A DNA stretch of 64,000 nt from positions 18,607,777-18,671,776 of the forward strand of contig CM060105.1 in the NCBI GenBank assembly GCA_030522415.1. The letters run 5' to 3'. Shown here one piece after another: positions 45,342-55,899 of the stretch (the stretch's first letter is position 1; every line of letters begins with the position of its first letter). A program made the translations under genes and the position numbers. The DNA is from Channallabes apus (taxonomy: Eukaryota > Chordata > Actinopteri > Siluriformes > Clariidae). The notes under the pieces were generated by a model that saw only the letters and a list, made by a program, of their open reading frames with translations, ran no database searches and was not told the origin of the DNA.

Positions 45342-46540
45342 TATCCAACTGGATCCCAACTACTCTATTTTAGTATGAAATTGTTCTATACTACTCAGAT
45401 ACTTTGCTCTACATCTTTAATAGTTATGCAATACTGCATTATACTGTACTGACATATAGCATTTGAGTTAAATTTGAGCTCTTTTGGAAAAAATATTGTT
45501 TGATCAATCTAATAGGCAATTTAAATTCTATATGATAAAAGACTCAAATACTAGTCTACTACAGGGTCGAGATTGATACAGAGAGTCTAAGTGCTATAGT
45601 ACAATGTTTTAGTTGTATATAAGTTCAATGGGAGTTGAACTGATATGAGTTCTTTTTTCTATATATATATATATATACCAAGTGTGCGACCCTTACATCA
45701 CTGGAGTGGTACTTCCTTCTGTAGGATGGTCTTTTAATTCTATGGGAGTTTGTCTGAGTAGTGCAGTGTACAGTGTCTGAGCAATAGGATAGGGCACTTT
45801 CCATCCTCTTGACTCAAATAATTTCTATAGATTAAGATATTCAGTAAAGTAATTTGACCCAAACTTTGCTCCAGCTCTCCTCACACAAATCGTACTCTAT
45901 CTGTCTCTCACCCACGTACATTCTGTGAAAATATCGCACACTGAAAGTTGATGTATTCCACATTGCCAATAGTCAACTTATCACACATCTTCCCTTTCTT
46001 TTTCTCTCTCTCATACACATATACACATACACACAGAGACACACACACAGAGTGAAGGTTGGCTGTAAGTGAGGAGCAAATGAAGAGTAATGGTCGCCAT
46101 TTTCAGTTTGTCTCCAAGGTCCCTGATTATCCTTTATCAAGGAGTATCTTTCAGGCCTGTTAAAAAATCTAAACTTTTAATGTGGCTCTGATTTAACTAC
46201 ACACAGTGTGTCAGTCCGCAAATGTGTCTAACTAATGTGGAATTTGCAGCGGCCAATACTTATTTAATGTAATCACACCAAATGGTCCCCCTCAGCTTAA
46301 TGCTTCTCTTTTTACACAGAAGATGTTTATGGGTTTATTTATTTACACTCTTTTAAATCAAGTACATTGGTCCATTTATGAGTCCCCTTATCCTGTTAAC
46401 TTGAATAAGTAACGTATAAAACGAAACAACCAGTGCTGTTATAGGGAATTATACATGAAGGGGTCGTGTGATTATAGCACAACACAAAGCCAATCATAAC
46501 AGCACCGTCTTCTAGGGTTTTATACCACACTGGGTCACCA
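45342..46540. other. Unique AT-rich DNA
   Basis: Includes a short AT run near 45660. 46070-46320 is complex sequence of the kind seen in conserved non-coding elements, unproven. Confidence 0.4.
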
Positions 46541-46544
46541 ATGG

Positions 46545-46880
46545 ACGCACTGGGCCTCATGCAGCAAGTTTCTTGTAAAGTTTTGCTTAATTTACTTTTT
46601 AGAGAAAAAGTAAGAAAAGTCATTGCCAGATGCACCAAACCGTACCAATCTGTTCTTACCCAGGTGAGCCTAATGAGGCAATGCCCCTGAAGAATGGTAG
46701 TAAGAAGTAAAAGAAGAAGTAGGAGAAGAAGAACTAAAGTAAACTTGTGATCTTCCAGAATATGAGCAACAGTGTTACAGGAAAATAAAAAGTGCAATAT
46801 TAGCAAAAGATCTGCGATGCTTGAATGCTGTGTCAGCAGCAGGACTCACAGTTAAAGAAATAAAAGTGGTTTGATAGCAC
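46545..46880 (+). mobile_element. Possible PIF/Harbinger relic
   Basis: It opens with GGGCCTCATGCAGCAAG, like the terminal sequence of teleost Harbinger-type elements. A short frame follows that reads QQCYRKIKSAILAKDLRC and AAGLTVKEIK, faintly like a Myb/SANT accessory protein. No second end was found. The minus-strand frame over 46396-46806, with a Leu run, is an artefact of a GAA-rich stretch. Confidence 0.3.
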
Positions 46881-47635
46881 ATGGAGTCAGGGCATAACCT
46901 CCCTTCATACAGTATGTTAGATTTCATGATTTTTCTTCAAGGTGATTTTTTTTTTTTAATAACTGGATAGTGGGTTTTCTGGATAGTGCTCATGGCAATT
47001 GCTCATCAATGGCTCAGAAGTCATTCATCTGTCTCACTAAATCTTTGCAATCTCTAAAAAAAACACTCTCATCGTAAGCCCTGGATGGCGAAAGCAGAGT
47101 TTTTATAGTCTTAATCATGGTCTAAATAATTATAAAACCATATAATAATCATCCAAAAATTACATGGTTTTAGACCCTTATCATATGGTCTTCTACAGTA
47201 TGTTTTATTATATATTATTATAATCTAAATATGATGCAATTTCCCTTATTTTTTACATTATGTTTCAGTGCATCAGACAAATTTTCTTTCTCTGACTTGT
47301 GTTTTTTTTTCTCATATTACCTAAGAGAGAAAAAAATTAATTCCAGAAATGAACGAGTTACAAACTGAGAAATACGAAAATAAATCAAAGATATGATCAA
47401 AAAATAGCAGACAGAAATTGCATGTGGCCCATTTTTGAATAGGTCATGCTTTTAGACATTTATAATTAATGTTATGGAAAATTCATTAATAGAATTTCAT
47501 TCTTAAGATATGATCTGACAAAAGATTCACAGAAATTATGTGAAAAAATATTAATATTCTTTTGTTATTTGTGTGCATTTAGTGGAGCGTCCACCATACA
47601 AGAGAATGATTTGTTCTTACTGTATACTGTAGCTG
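46881..47635. other. Unique AT-rich DNA
   Basis: No recognised feature. Confidence 0.5.
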
Positions 47636-47641
47636 TTGAAT

Positions 47642-47893
47642 AGGTGGCACAGTGGTTTAGGTGTTACCACTGTCGTCTCGCACCTCCAGGGTCTGGGTTC
47701 AGAGATTCCCGCCTCAGAGTCTGTGTGCATGCAGTTTGCATGTTCTCCCTGTGCTTGCTGGGTTTCCTCCGTGTACTCTGGTTTCCTCCAAAGACATGCA
47801 GATTAGGCTAATTAGTGTTACTAATTCTAGGCCCCCTGCCACCCTGTACACAGGTTAAAGTGGTACAGCCCATGAGTGAATGAAAATGAGTGA
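47642..47893 (+). mobile_element. SINE copy, main family, internally deleted
   Basis: Promoter GGTGGCACAGTGGTTTAGGT, a box B region altered by a small insertion (GGGTTCAGAGATTCCCGC), core with a gap after GGTTTCCTCC, then CTAATTAGTGTTACTAATTC joined directly to GGCCCCCTGCCACCCTGTAC. The GT region is deleted. Tail ATGAGTGAATGA. Confidence 0.83.
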
Positions 47894-47944
47894 GAGATCA
47901 GTTTTAAGACTTTAACAGCACAAAATTGTCTTTTGAAAAATTAA

Positions 47945-48271
47945 AAAAGTTAAATGCTTCCCTTTATTAAATTATGTTCTGGAAATAGTATCATAGAAAA
48001 AATAGCTCAGTCTTGAATGAACATTCTTTCTCCTTCCCTTTTTTTATCCTTCAAAAATACAAATACCTTCATCATACCGCACAAATTCAACATTCACTAT
48101 AAAGCAAAATATATAAGACACAGCCACTTCTTGTCTTAGTCATGTACTGTAGCCTCTGGTTGAGACTTTGGAATTCACTTGGAAAAAAAAACTAAACTCT
48201 ACAGTAAAAAGAGTTTTTTCAATGATACTATTTCCAGAACATAATTTAATAAAGGGAAGCATTTAACTTTT
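47945..48271. repeat. 58-bp near-perfect inverted repeat with 211-bp spacer
   Basis: The left arm 47945-48002 and right arm 48214-48271 are complementary at 57 of 58 positions by my alignment (the mismatch lies in TCATAG against TCATTG). Arms start AAAAGTTAAATGCTTCCC. The spacer is unrelated AT-rich sequence. No flanking duplication or known terminal motif was found. It could be a foldback transposon, a palindromic rearrangement or a hairpin-forming transcript source. Confidence 0.9.
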
Positions 48272-49105
48272 CACAAAGTGAAAGAGGATAAGAGTTTTTT
48301 TTATAGCTATAGGCAGAAGTTTGTCACCTAAATTTAAAACATCATGGTAGATGCCATATGCTTTACTAATAATCATATTTCTAAAAGCATAAAGCTTAAC
48401 TACATAAAGCGAAAAGAAAACTCCAATTCTAATATACAGTATTGTATATTGTTATATACCCCATTACTCAAATATTGAGTTAAAATTCATTACTTGAGTA
48501 GAAGTATAGATACTAGGGTTTAAAAAGATTTCTTTAGAAGTTGAAGTATCAACTCAAGCTTTTTACTCAAGTAAAAGTGTAAAAGTACTGGTTTAAAAAC
48601 TACTTAAAGTATAAAAGTAACGTAAGGAGGGGAAAAAAACATTAAGGATAAAAGCTTAGGCTGTGCCACCGGCCTATATACTGCACTAAGACCTCATAAA
48701 AAAAAAAAAAGAAAAATGTGTTGTTTTTTTGTTGTATTTTTTAACTGCCATAGTGATTTGGGATACTGTATACGGCAATTGAAAAAGAATGCATTTTAGT
48801 ACAATGCAAATACATTAAAGAACCATATATGTGTACTACTGAGCATTAACATGTTTCATGGAGAAGAAGATATGATAACTAGTTGCCTATAAGTATTTTA
48901 ATGGTGCAAAAAGTCAAACTTCAGAGGCATGTCATCGGTGACCTTTATTGGAATGTAAATGTACATCCAAGCTTAGCTGCAGGAATCTGTGAGGGCAACA
49001 TACAAGAAAATTTGTGTACCCAGGGCAGGCTTAGTAACAATTACCCTTGTATGGGTGTCTACAATAAACATTAGTGCTGTCAGAATGAATGATTCATCCA
49101 AGTGG
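48272..49105. other. Unique AT-rich DNA
   Basis: Small internal similarity around AAGTAAAAGTGTAAAAGTAC. No gene or named repeat. Confidence 0.5.
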
Positions 49106-49108
49106 TTA

Positions 49109-49134
49109 AAAATAAATAAATAAATAAATAAATA

Positions 49135-49211
<77 letters not shown>
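49109..49211. repeat. AAAT run followed by AT microsatellite
   Basis: AAAT units (49109-49135) run into about 37 AT units (49138-49211), ending in ACAGTA. Confidence 0.95.
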
Positions 49212-49214
<3 letters not shown>

Positions 49215-49946
49215 TAATTCCTGTTACCTTCCTCGCTGGTGCTTGGTTGTGACATTTTGCTTGAATGTTGACTCTCTGTCAAGGACATCCTCGTTACCTT
49301 ATCACAACCTTATCAACCGAAAATGCTATTTTATTCAAATTCAAATTCAAATTTTATTGGTCACATACACAATCATACACAGTATAATATGCAGTGAAAT
49401 GCTTTATACGACCGCCAGTGACCTTAAAAAAAGAAAATAAAAGCTTGTACGTAAAATAAATAATCAATAAAAAGGAAATACTGAAGAAATAATTTTACCT
49501 AGTAAAATTAACTGTGCAATAAGGGCATAATAAAATATTGCAAAATATAGAATATAGGGTAGAGTATACAGTGGTGTGAAAAACTATTTGCCCCCTTCCT
49601 GATTTCTTATTCTTTTGCATGTTAGTCACTCAAAATGTTTCTGCTCATCAAAAACCGTTAACTGTTAGTCAAAGATAACATAATTGAACACAAAATGCAG
49701 TTTTTAAATGAAGGTTTATGTTATTAAGGGAGAAAAAAACCTCCAAATCTACATGGCCCTGTGTGAAAAAGTGATTGCCCCCCTTGTTAAAAAATAACTT
49801 AACTGTGGTTTATCACACCTGAGTTCAATTTCTGTAGTCACCCCCAGGCCTGATTACTGCCACACCTGTTTCAATCAAGAAATCATTTAAATAGGAGCTA
49901 CCTGACACAGAGAAGTAGACCAAAAGCACCTCAAAAGCTAGACATC

Positions 49947-52466
49947 ATGCCAAGATCCAAAGAAATTCAGGAACAAATGAGAACAAAAGTAATTGAGATC
50001 TATCAGTCTGGTAAAGGTTATAAAGCCATTTCTAAAGCTTTGGGACTCCAGCGAACCACAGTGAGAGCCATTATCCACAAATGGCAAAAACATGGAACAG
50101 TGGTGAACCTTCCCAGGAGTGGCCGGCCGACCAAAATTACCCCTAGAGCGCAGAGACAACTCATCCGAGAGGCCACAAAAGACCCCAGGACAACATCTAA
50201 AGAACTGCAGGCCTCACTTGCCTCAATTAAGGTCAGTGTTCACGACTCCACCATAAGAAAGAGACTGGGCAAAAATGGCATGCATGGCAGATTTCCAAGG
50301 CGCAAACCACTTTTAAGCAAAATGAACATTAAGGCTCGTCTCAATTTTGCTAAAAAACATCTCAATGATTGCCAAGACTTTTGGGAAAATACCTTGTGGA
50401 GCGACGAGACAAAAGTTGAACTTTTTGGAAGGTGCGTGTCCCGTTACATCTGGCGTAAAAGTAACACAGCATTTCAGAAAAAGAACATCATAGTGTGGCA
50501 ATGTGGGTGATGGGGTTGTTTCATTGGCTCACAAGTAAGTGATGTCACCCACAATAGCCTATCAGAATGGGTCTTGATGTTATTTAAGGCTGGATTTAGC
50601 TTACCTGGTCGACGTCACGACTAGGACCGCCTTCACGGGCGTGTGTGCGGACAGAAGGTGTGTGGTTGTTTTGTAGCTATGTGGCTAATGGAGAGGTGGG
50701 CATGCACATTGAACTGTTTTATTTTTGTCCCTTAGTGCACGCAATGGCTAACCGATACTTGGTTGAGTCAGACTGTCCACTCGTGGCCGGGTAGGTATAC
50801 GCTCATTACATGCTGTGCGTTTTGGCATCGGGTAATGCTAACTGGTGTTTGTTTACCACTTAGCCATGGGGCCTTCTCTGCGCATTCGTTATCCTGCATG
50901 GGTTTTTGCTGCGATCTGTGAGTAATGGTACAGCTCGCGTAGCACAACAACTCATCGTGGTGAGTAAGTTTCGTTTTCTCTGCTTTATGAAACAGATATG
51001 TTTTAGTCATGGCTCTTTTTCTTAGTGAGCTACGGGGGTATGACATGGTGCCGGTGAATCGCTTGAAGGCGGAAGTATTTGCCCTCCACATCGACTGAGG
51101 ACGGCGCTGCTGTTTCTCCTGTTTTCTTCTCCTGCTGTTCTCTCCTACAGTGTTTCTTTTCTTTGCTTTTAATTAATTTCTTCTGCTAACTGTGCAAACG
51201 AGTCAGAGTTGCCTTGCTACTGTCCAAAGGCCTGTTTGGGCTTTTGGTTACCTGCAGCTGTCATTGTACTGTGGAGAGTGTTGTAACGTAGCTTTTCGGA
51301 GAACTCTGAATGTGATATGACTGATTCAGTGAAGTTGGCCTAAACATTTTTTTAGTATTGTTTCTTTTTGATTTAATTACTTTCTCATCTTTTATTCTTA
51401 GTTGTTGTGATTAGTGGTCTTCTTATCTGTTTCTTGATATTGTTAATTTGGATATGTTTTTGTTTTGTCCACCTCAGGCACCATTGGGCCGGGAGGCTAG
51501 CTAGCTACCTAGATCCGAGTGTGGGTGATAGTGTAAAGGTGTGGAGTGCAGTGCTGATTGTATTCCTGTTTCACTTTGTGTGAGTGTGGATGCGTGTGAC
51601 GTGCACCTTAGGGTTTGTACCTCGTTTAGCCTGCCTCTGCCACTGGGAAGCTGGTGTCTGAAGTACTTTGTTGTTTTGTATGTATTTTATTGTGTTTATT
51701 TTTTTGTTACAGCCTTGGTATGAGTGGACAGAGTACCCTGTGTCGACCCCTAATGTGTATGAGGGTGATTTTACTACATAGCATGGCATGCTATTGAGTT
51801 TTTATAACTTTTTTTATTGTGAACTAAAATAAAGTTATTTTTGTACATTTGTACACCCGTCTCTCTGTTCCTCCTAGCCTAATGAACTTGTGCTCCTTAT
51901 TTGGGTTATTTCCCCGGTTAACCTCGGGGTGGCGTAATCGGTTTCATAACACTTCATATTCAGGTCGTCTCCCTCAGCGTTGCCACAATAGCAACAGTAA
52001 AATATGGTGGTGGTAGTGTGATGGTCTGGGGTTGTTTTGCTGCTTCAGGACCTGGAAGGCTTGCTGTGATAGATGGAACCATGAATTCTACTGTCTACCA
52101 AAAAATCCTGAAGGAGAATGTCCGGCCATCTGTTCGTCAACTCAAGCTGAAGCGATCTTGGGTGCTGCAGCAGGACAATGACCCAAAACACACCAGCAAA
52201 TCCACCTCTGAATGGCTGAAGAAAAACAAAATGAAGACTTTGGAGTGGCGTAGTCAAAGTCCTGACCTGAATCCTATTGAGATGTTGTGACATGACCTTA
52301 AAAAGGCGGTTCATGCTAGAAAACCCTCAAATAAAGCTGAATTACAACAATTCTGCAAAGATGAGTGGGCCAAAATTCCTCCAGAGCGCTGTAAAAGACT
52401 CGTTGCAAGTTATCGCAAACGCTTGATTGCAGTTATTGCTGCTAAGGGTGGCCCAACCAGTTATTA
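49947..52466 (+). pseudogene. Tc1 transposase split by a solo LTR
   Basis: The first part (49947-50490) is open and reads through both DNA-binding helix-turn-helix units. It also contains the first catalytic D (WSDETKVELFG) and the RCVSRYIWRKSNTAFQKKNI segment, and keeps the CAG GCC codons lost in the 17312 copy. The LTR interrupts it at 50494. The second part (51992-52466) resumes at [20 protein letters not shown] and contains [10 protein letters not shown] and [14 protein letters not shown] to TGA stop follows at about 52288-52290. The gene is therefore broken twice. Apart from these it is one of the best-kept copies here. Confidence 0.93.
50494..51987 (+). mobile_element. Solo LTR of an LTR retroelement
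   Basis: A 1,494-bp block starts TGTGGCAATG and ends CGTTGCCACA, the TG...CA form with an 8-bp terminal inverted repeat. The 4-bp duplication ATAG lies at 50490-50493 and 51988-51991. A poly-A signal AATAAA lies at 51828-51833, about 150 bp from the end, giving plus orientation. No gag, pol or env frame is present, so recombination between two LTRs removed the interior. A 4-bp duplication is compatible with several retroelement classes, so the class is left open. Confidence 0.87.
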
Positions 52467-52835
52467 GGTTCAGGGGGCAATTACTTTTTCACACAGGGCC
52501 ATGTAGGTTTGGATTTTTTTTCTCCCTAAATAATAAAACCCCTCATTTAAAAACTGGATTTTGTGTTTACTTGTGGTATCTTTGACTAATAGTTAAATGT
52601 GTTTGATGATCAGAAACTTTTTGTGTGACAAACATACAAAAGAATAAGAAATCAGGAGGGGGGCAAATAGTTTTTCACACCACTGTATATGTATATAGAA
52701 TTAAAGTGTCGGTGGTTGTGCAAATATGCATGAAAGGTGACATGTGCAATTGTCCAAATGTATGAGTATTTAGTGCAAGTGTGTATGAATGTGTCCATGA
52801 TTGTCCAGTCAGTGTTGTGAGCTTAAAAGATGTTA

Positions 52836-55583
52836 TTAGTCCTGTGTGGAGGTGTGATTGAGAGACCTTATCGCCTGCGGGAAGAAGCTCCTCCTCAGTC
52901 TCTCTGTGTTGGCCTTTAGGGAGCGGAATCTCTTCCCAGACCGCAACAAAGAGAACAGTCCATTACTGGGGTGACTGAGGTCCTTCATGATCTTCCTGGC
53001 CTTAGTCCAGCACCGCTTGCTGTAGATCGAGTGCAGGTCAGGGAGCTCAGTGCGGATGATGCGCTCGGCTGATCGCACCACCCTCTGTAGAGCTCGTCTG
53101 TCCTGCATGGTGCTGTTCCCGAACCAGGTCGAGATGTTTCCCATCAGGATGCTCTCTATGGTGCAGGAGTAGAAGTTCCTGAGCACCTTGGAGGGCAGTC
53201 TAAAGTCTCTCAAGCGTCTGAGGTGGTAGAGACGCTGCCGGGCTTTTTTCACCACGGTGTTGATGTGACAGGACCATGACAGGTCCTGCGTGATGTGAAC
53301 ACCGAGGTATCTGAAGCTGTCCACTCTCTCCACTGGGCTCCTGTTGATGACGGGGGTCTGGTAGTTCCTCTCCTGCTTTGTACTAAAGTCCACTATCAGC
53401 TCCTTTGTCTTACTGACGTTCAGGAGGAGATTGTTCCTCTGGCACCAGTTCTCCAGATTTCCAATCTCCTCTAGGTAGTCCGACTCATCATTGTTGGTGA
53501 TCATTCCGACCACGACGGTGTTGTCAGCAAACTTGATGATGGAGGTGGAGTTGGTAGTGGCCACGCAGTCGTGGGTGTACAAAGAGTACAGCAGGGGGCT
53601 CAGAACACAACCCTGGGGGGCTCCAGTGCTGAGAGTGAGTGTAGCTGAGACATGTCCGCCCATCCTTACTGCCTGTGGTCTGCCAGTCAGAAAATTGGAG
53701 ATCCACTGACATATAGATGAGCTCAGTCCCAGGTGCTCCAGCTTGGTGGTGAGTGTGGAGGGAATTATGGTGTTAAAAGCAGAGCTGTAGTCGATGAAGA
53801 GCATTTTAACATAATTCCCTTTCCTAGTGTCCAGGTGAGTGAGTGATGTGTGGAGGAGATGAGAGATTGCATCGTCTGTGGAGCGGTTCTGACGGTATGC
53901 AAACTGTAGTGGGTCCAGTGTGTCGGGTAGTGAAGAAATGATGAAGTCTCTGATAAGGCGTTCAAAGCACTTCATCACTACTGAGGTGAGGGCTACAGGG
54001 CGATAGTCATTGAGAGAAGCAGGATGTGGTTTCTTTGGAACAGGAACAATGATGGACTCTTTGAAGCATGTGGGGATCACCGACTGAGATAAAGAGATGT
54101 TGAATATCTCAGTGAACACAGGTGCTAGCTGCTCTGCGCAGGCTCTGAGAATACGACCTGAGATGCCGTCTGGTCCTGCTGCTTTCCTGGTGTTCACTCT
54201 CTTGAAGGCTCTCCTCACGTCGTGCTCGGAGATGATGAGCGCGTTCCCGGTGCTGGCTGTGTCTTCCTGTCTGCAGCCGTTAGCGCCGCTAGCATTAGCG
54301 CCGTTAGCATTAGCGCCGTTAGCATTAGCATCGCTAGCGTCTTTAGCTGCAGCCTCAAAGCGAGCATAGAAGATGTTGAGCTCGTCTGCCAGAGTCGCGT
54401 CCGCGTTCGTCATACCGGATGTTGGTGCTTTATAGTCCGTTATTGTTCTCAGTCCCTGCCACAGGCTCCTAGAGTCACTCTGTTGAAGCTGTGACTCTAG
54501 TTTTCTCCCGTAGCGCTGCTTCGCCTCTTTCACCGCCTTCCGGACGTTATATGACGCAGCCTTGTACGGTTCCATGTCCCCCGATGCAAGTCCCGTGTTG
54601 TAGGCAGCTGTGCGAGATCTCAGAGCGTCGCGGATGGTTTTATCCACCCACGGCTTCTGGTTGGGAAACGTTCTGATAGTCTTTTTCTCTACCGTATCGT
54701 CTACCAGCTTTTCAATAAATCCCACAACCGCTTCCGTAAACACGCTGACGTCATCATCTGAGCTGTTTCTGAACATGTCCCAGTCTGCGTCATCGAGTGC
54801 GTCCTGTAACGCGGCCACCGATTGGTCCGTCCAGCGCGCGACCTCCCTCTGGACCGGAACTTCCTGTTTCAGCCTTTGTTTATATTTTGGCATGAGGAAG
54901 ATGGCGGCGTGGTCGGATTTACCAAACGCTGGACGAGATTGTGCCTTGTAACCGTCTTTAACCGTGGTATAACAATGGTCCAGTGTCCTTTCGCCCCTGG
55001 TGGGGCAGGTGATGTGCTGATGAAAGTTCGGCGCTGCGCGTTTGAGGTTGGCATTATTAAAATCCCCCGCCACAATGAGCGCAGCGTCCCGGTGTTGTGT
55101 CTGGTGCTGTGTGAGCGCCTCATGCAGCTCGCATAAGGCCTTGTCTGTGTCTGCTTGTGGAGGAATGTAAACGGCACTGATTATGACCGATGTGAACTCC
55201 CGTGGAAGATAAAATGGACGACACATGATGGACAGTAGTTCCAGGTTTGGTGTGCAGGAGCGTGTAAGAGGAACAACACTCGCGCTGTTGCACCAGCTGT
55301 TGTTCACCATTAAGCACACGCCGCCTCCCCTTGACTTCCCCGAGTCCCGCGTCCTGTCCATGCGGTGAACCGAGAAGAACTCGGCCAGCTGTATGGCGTG
55401 GTCTGGCACCGCTGGGCTCAGCCATGTCTCGGTGAAGCAGAGGAGATTGCAGTCCCGAATGTCTCTCTGGAACTTTATCCTAGCCCTGAGGTCATCAAGT
55501 TTGTTCTCCAGTGACTGGACGTTGGCGAGCAGGATGCTAGGCAGAGGTGTGCGGTGTGCACGGGCCCTGAGCCTGTTCCTCAC
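52836..55583 (-). CDS. LINE ORF: APE endonuclease plus reverse transcriptase
   Basis: Protein for target-primed reverse transcription: it nicks DNA, then copies its RNA. 915 residues are open from a GTG codon at 55581-55583. The same frame is open upstream to a TAA at 55785-55787 but has no ATG, so the true start is unclear. The endonuclease occupies about residues 18-228: N21, E52 in FTETWL, D174/N176 in GDFN, D224/H225 in SDH. A linker at about 395-440 is Ala/Asn-rich. The RT domain occupies about 445-720: KAAGPDGISG, NDYRPVALTS, FIDYSSAF with D598, GAPQGCVLSPLLYSLY, and FADN at 685-688, where FADD is expected. The C-terminal part includes YLGVHIT and RRSFFPQAIR. There are no stops or frameshifts, unlike all other elements here, but N688 probably harms catalysis. 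Confidence 0.93.
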   Translation of the reverse strand: MRNRLRARAHRTPLPSILLANVQSLENKLDDLRARIKFQRDIRDCNLLCFTETWLSPAVPDHAIQLAEFFSVHRMDRTRDSGKSRGGGVCLMVNNSWCNSASVVPLTRSCTPNLELLSIMCRPFYLPREFTSVIISAVYIPPQADTDKALCELHEALTQHQTQHRDAALIVAGDFNNANLKRAAPNFHQHITCPTRGERTLDHCYTTVKDGYKAQSRPAFGKSDHAAIFLMPKYKQRLKQEVPVQREVARWTDQSVAALQDALDDADWDMFRNSSDDDVSVFTEAVVGFIEKLVDDTVEKKTIRTFPNQKPWVDKTIRDALRSRTAAYNTGLASGDMEPYKAASYNVRKAVKEAKQRYGRKLESQLQQSDSRSLWQGLRTITDYKAPTSGMTNADATLADELNIFYARFEAAAKDASDANANGANANGANASGANGCRQEDTASTGNALIISEHDVRRAFKRVNTRKAAGPDGISGRILRACAEQLAPVFTEIFNISLSQSVIPTCFKESIIVPVPKKPHPASLNDYRPVALTSVVMKCFERLIRDFIISSLPDTLDPLQFAYRQNRSTDDAISHLLHTSLTHLDTRKGNYVKMLFIDYSSAFNTIIPSTLTTKLEHLGLSSSICQWISNFLTGRPQAVRMGGHVSATLTLSTGAPQGCVLSPLLYSLYTHDCVATTNSTSIIKFADNTVVVGMITNNDESDYLEEIGNLENWCQRNNLLLNVSKTKELIVDFSTKQERNYQTPVINRSPVERVDSFRYLGVHITQDLSWSCHINTVVKKARQRLYHLRRLRDFRLPSKVLRNFYSCTIESILMGNISTWFGNSTMQDRRALQRVVRSAERIIRTELPDLHSIYSKRCWTKARKIMKDLSHPSNGLFSLLRSGKRFRSLKANTERLRRSFFPQAIRSLNHTSTQD
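54288..54350 (-). repeat. In-frame 15-bp repeat in the EN-RT linker
   Basis: The unit GTTAGCATTAGCGCC, read on the plus strand, recurs about three to four times with small changes. It encodes Asn-Gly-Ala-Asn-Ala steps between the endonuclease and reverse transcriptase. The 15-bp period keeps the frame, so copy number can vary without killing the ORF. Confidence 0.85.
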
Positions 55584-55845
55584 CCCAGCTCGTCTCCCTC
55601 GGGTTTGTCGCTTCGCGTCGCGTCCATTGTTCTCCCTCAGGATCTCACTCGGCCAGCTCGGATCCGGAGTTAAAACCGTCGAATTGTGAGTACATTGTAT
55701 ACCAATAGAAACAAGAGTGTCTCTATCATACCTAATGTACTCAATGGTGGTGATTTTGCCGATTTTAAAACACTGAAAACTAACTTAAAGAACAAAAACA
55801 AAGAAAAGGTGGTCGGAGCAGTCGTGACGGCAGCCGACCTCACCG

Positions 55846-55857
55846 GCGCCATCTTGG
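55846..55857 (-). promoter_or_regulatory. Candidate YY1 site in the LINE 5' UTR
   Basis: The minus strand reads CCAAGATGGCGC, a match to the YY1 core (AAGATGGCG). A YY1 site in the 5' UTR is known to position transcription starts in human L1. Here the role is inferred from the motif and its location upstream of the ORF. Confidence 0.45.
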
Positions 55858-55886
55858 ACGCCATCAAACGTCCTTGCTGGAGTGTG

Positions 55887-55899
55887 TGACGTGACGTCA
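55887..55899 (-). promoter_or_regulatory. Candidate CRE/ATF site in the LINE 5' UTR
   Basis: Contains the palindromic CRE TGACGTCA at 55892-55899, with an overlapping second TGACGTG half-site upstream. It lies about 35 bp from the YY1-like site. Together they suggest an internal promoter for the LINE. Confidence 0.45.

Larger units (their letters stand above)
49569..52685 (+). mobile_element. Tc1-like transposon inserted in the LINE 3' UTR
   Basis: Same family as 16934-18551, with the same CAGTGGTGTGAAAAAC ends and IR/DR repeats. TA duplications lie at 49567-49568 and 52686-52687, with LINE 3' UTR on both sides. Removing the internal LTR and one ATAG copy leaves a length close to 1.62 kb, matching the uninterrupted copy. 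Sequence identity with that copy is visibly high over the whole length. Confidence 0.95.

Noticed and set aside
50494..51987. DNA transposon instead of LTR
   Set aside because: The inverted repeat is only 8 bp, the duplication is ATAG, the ends are TG/CA and a poly-A signal sits near the right end. No transposase was found. An LTR explains all of these better.
54097..54951. Plus-strand frames opposite the LINE ORF
   Set aside because: They are antisense shadows of the reverse-transcriptase gene.
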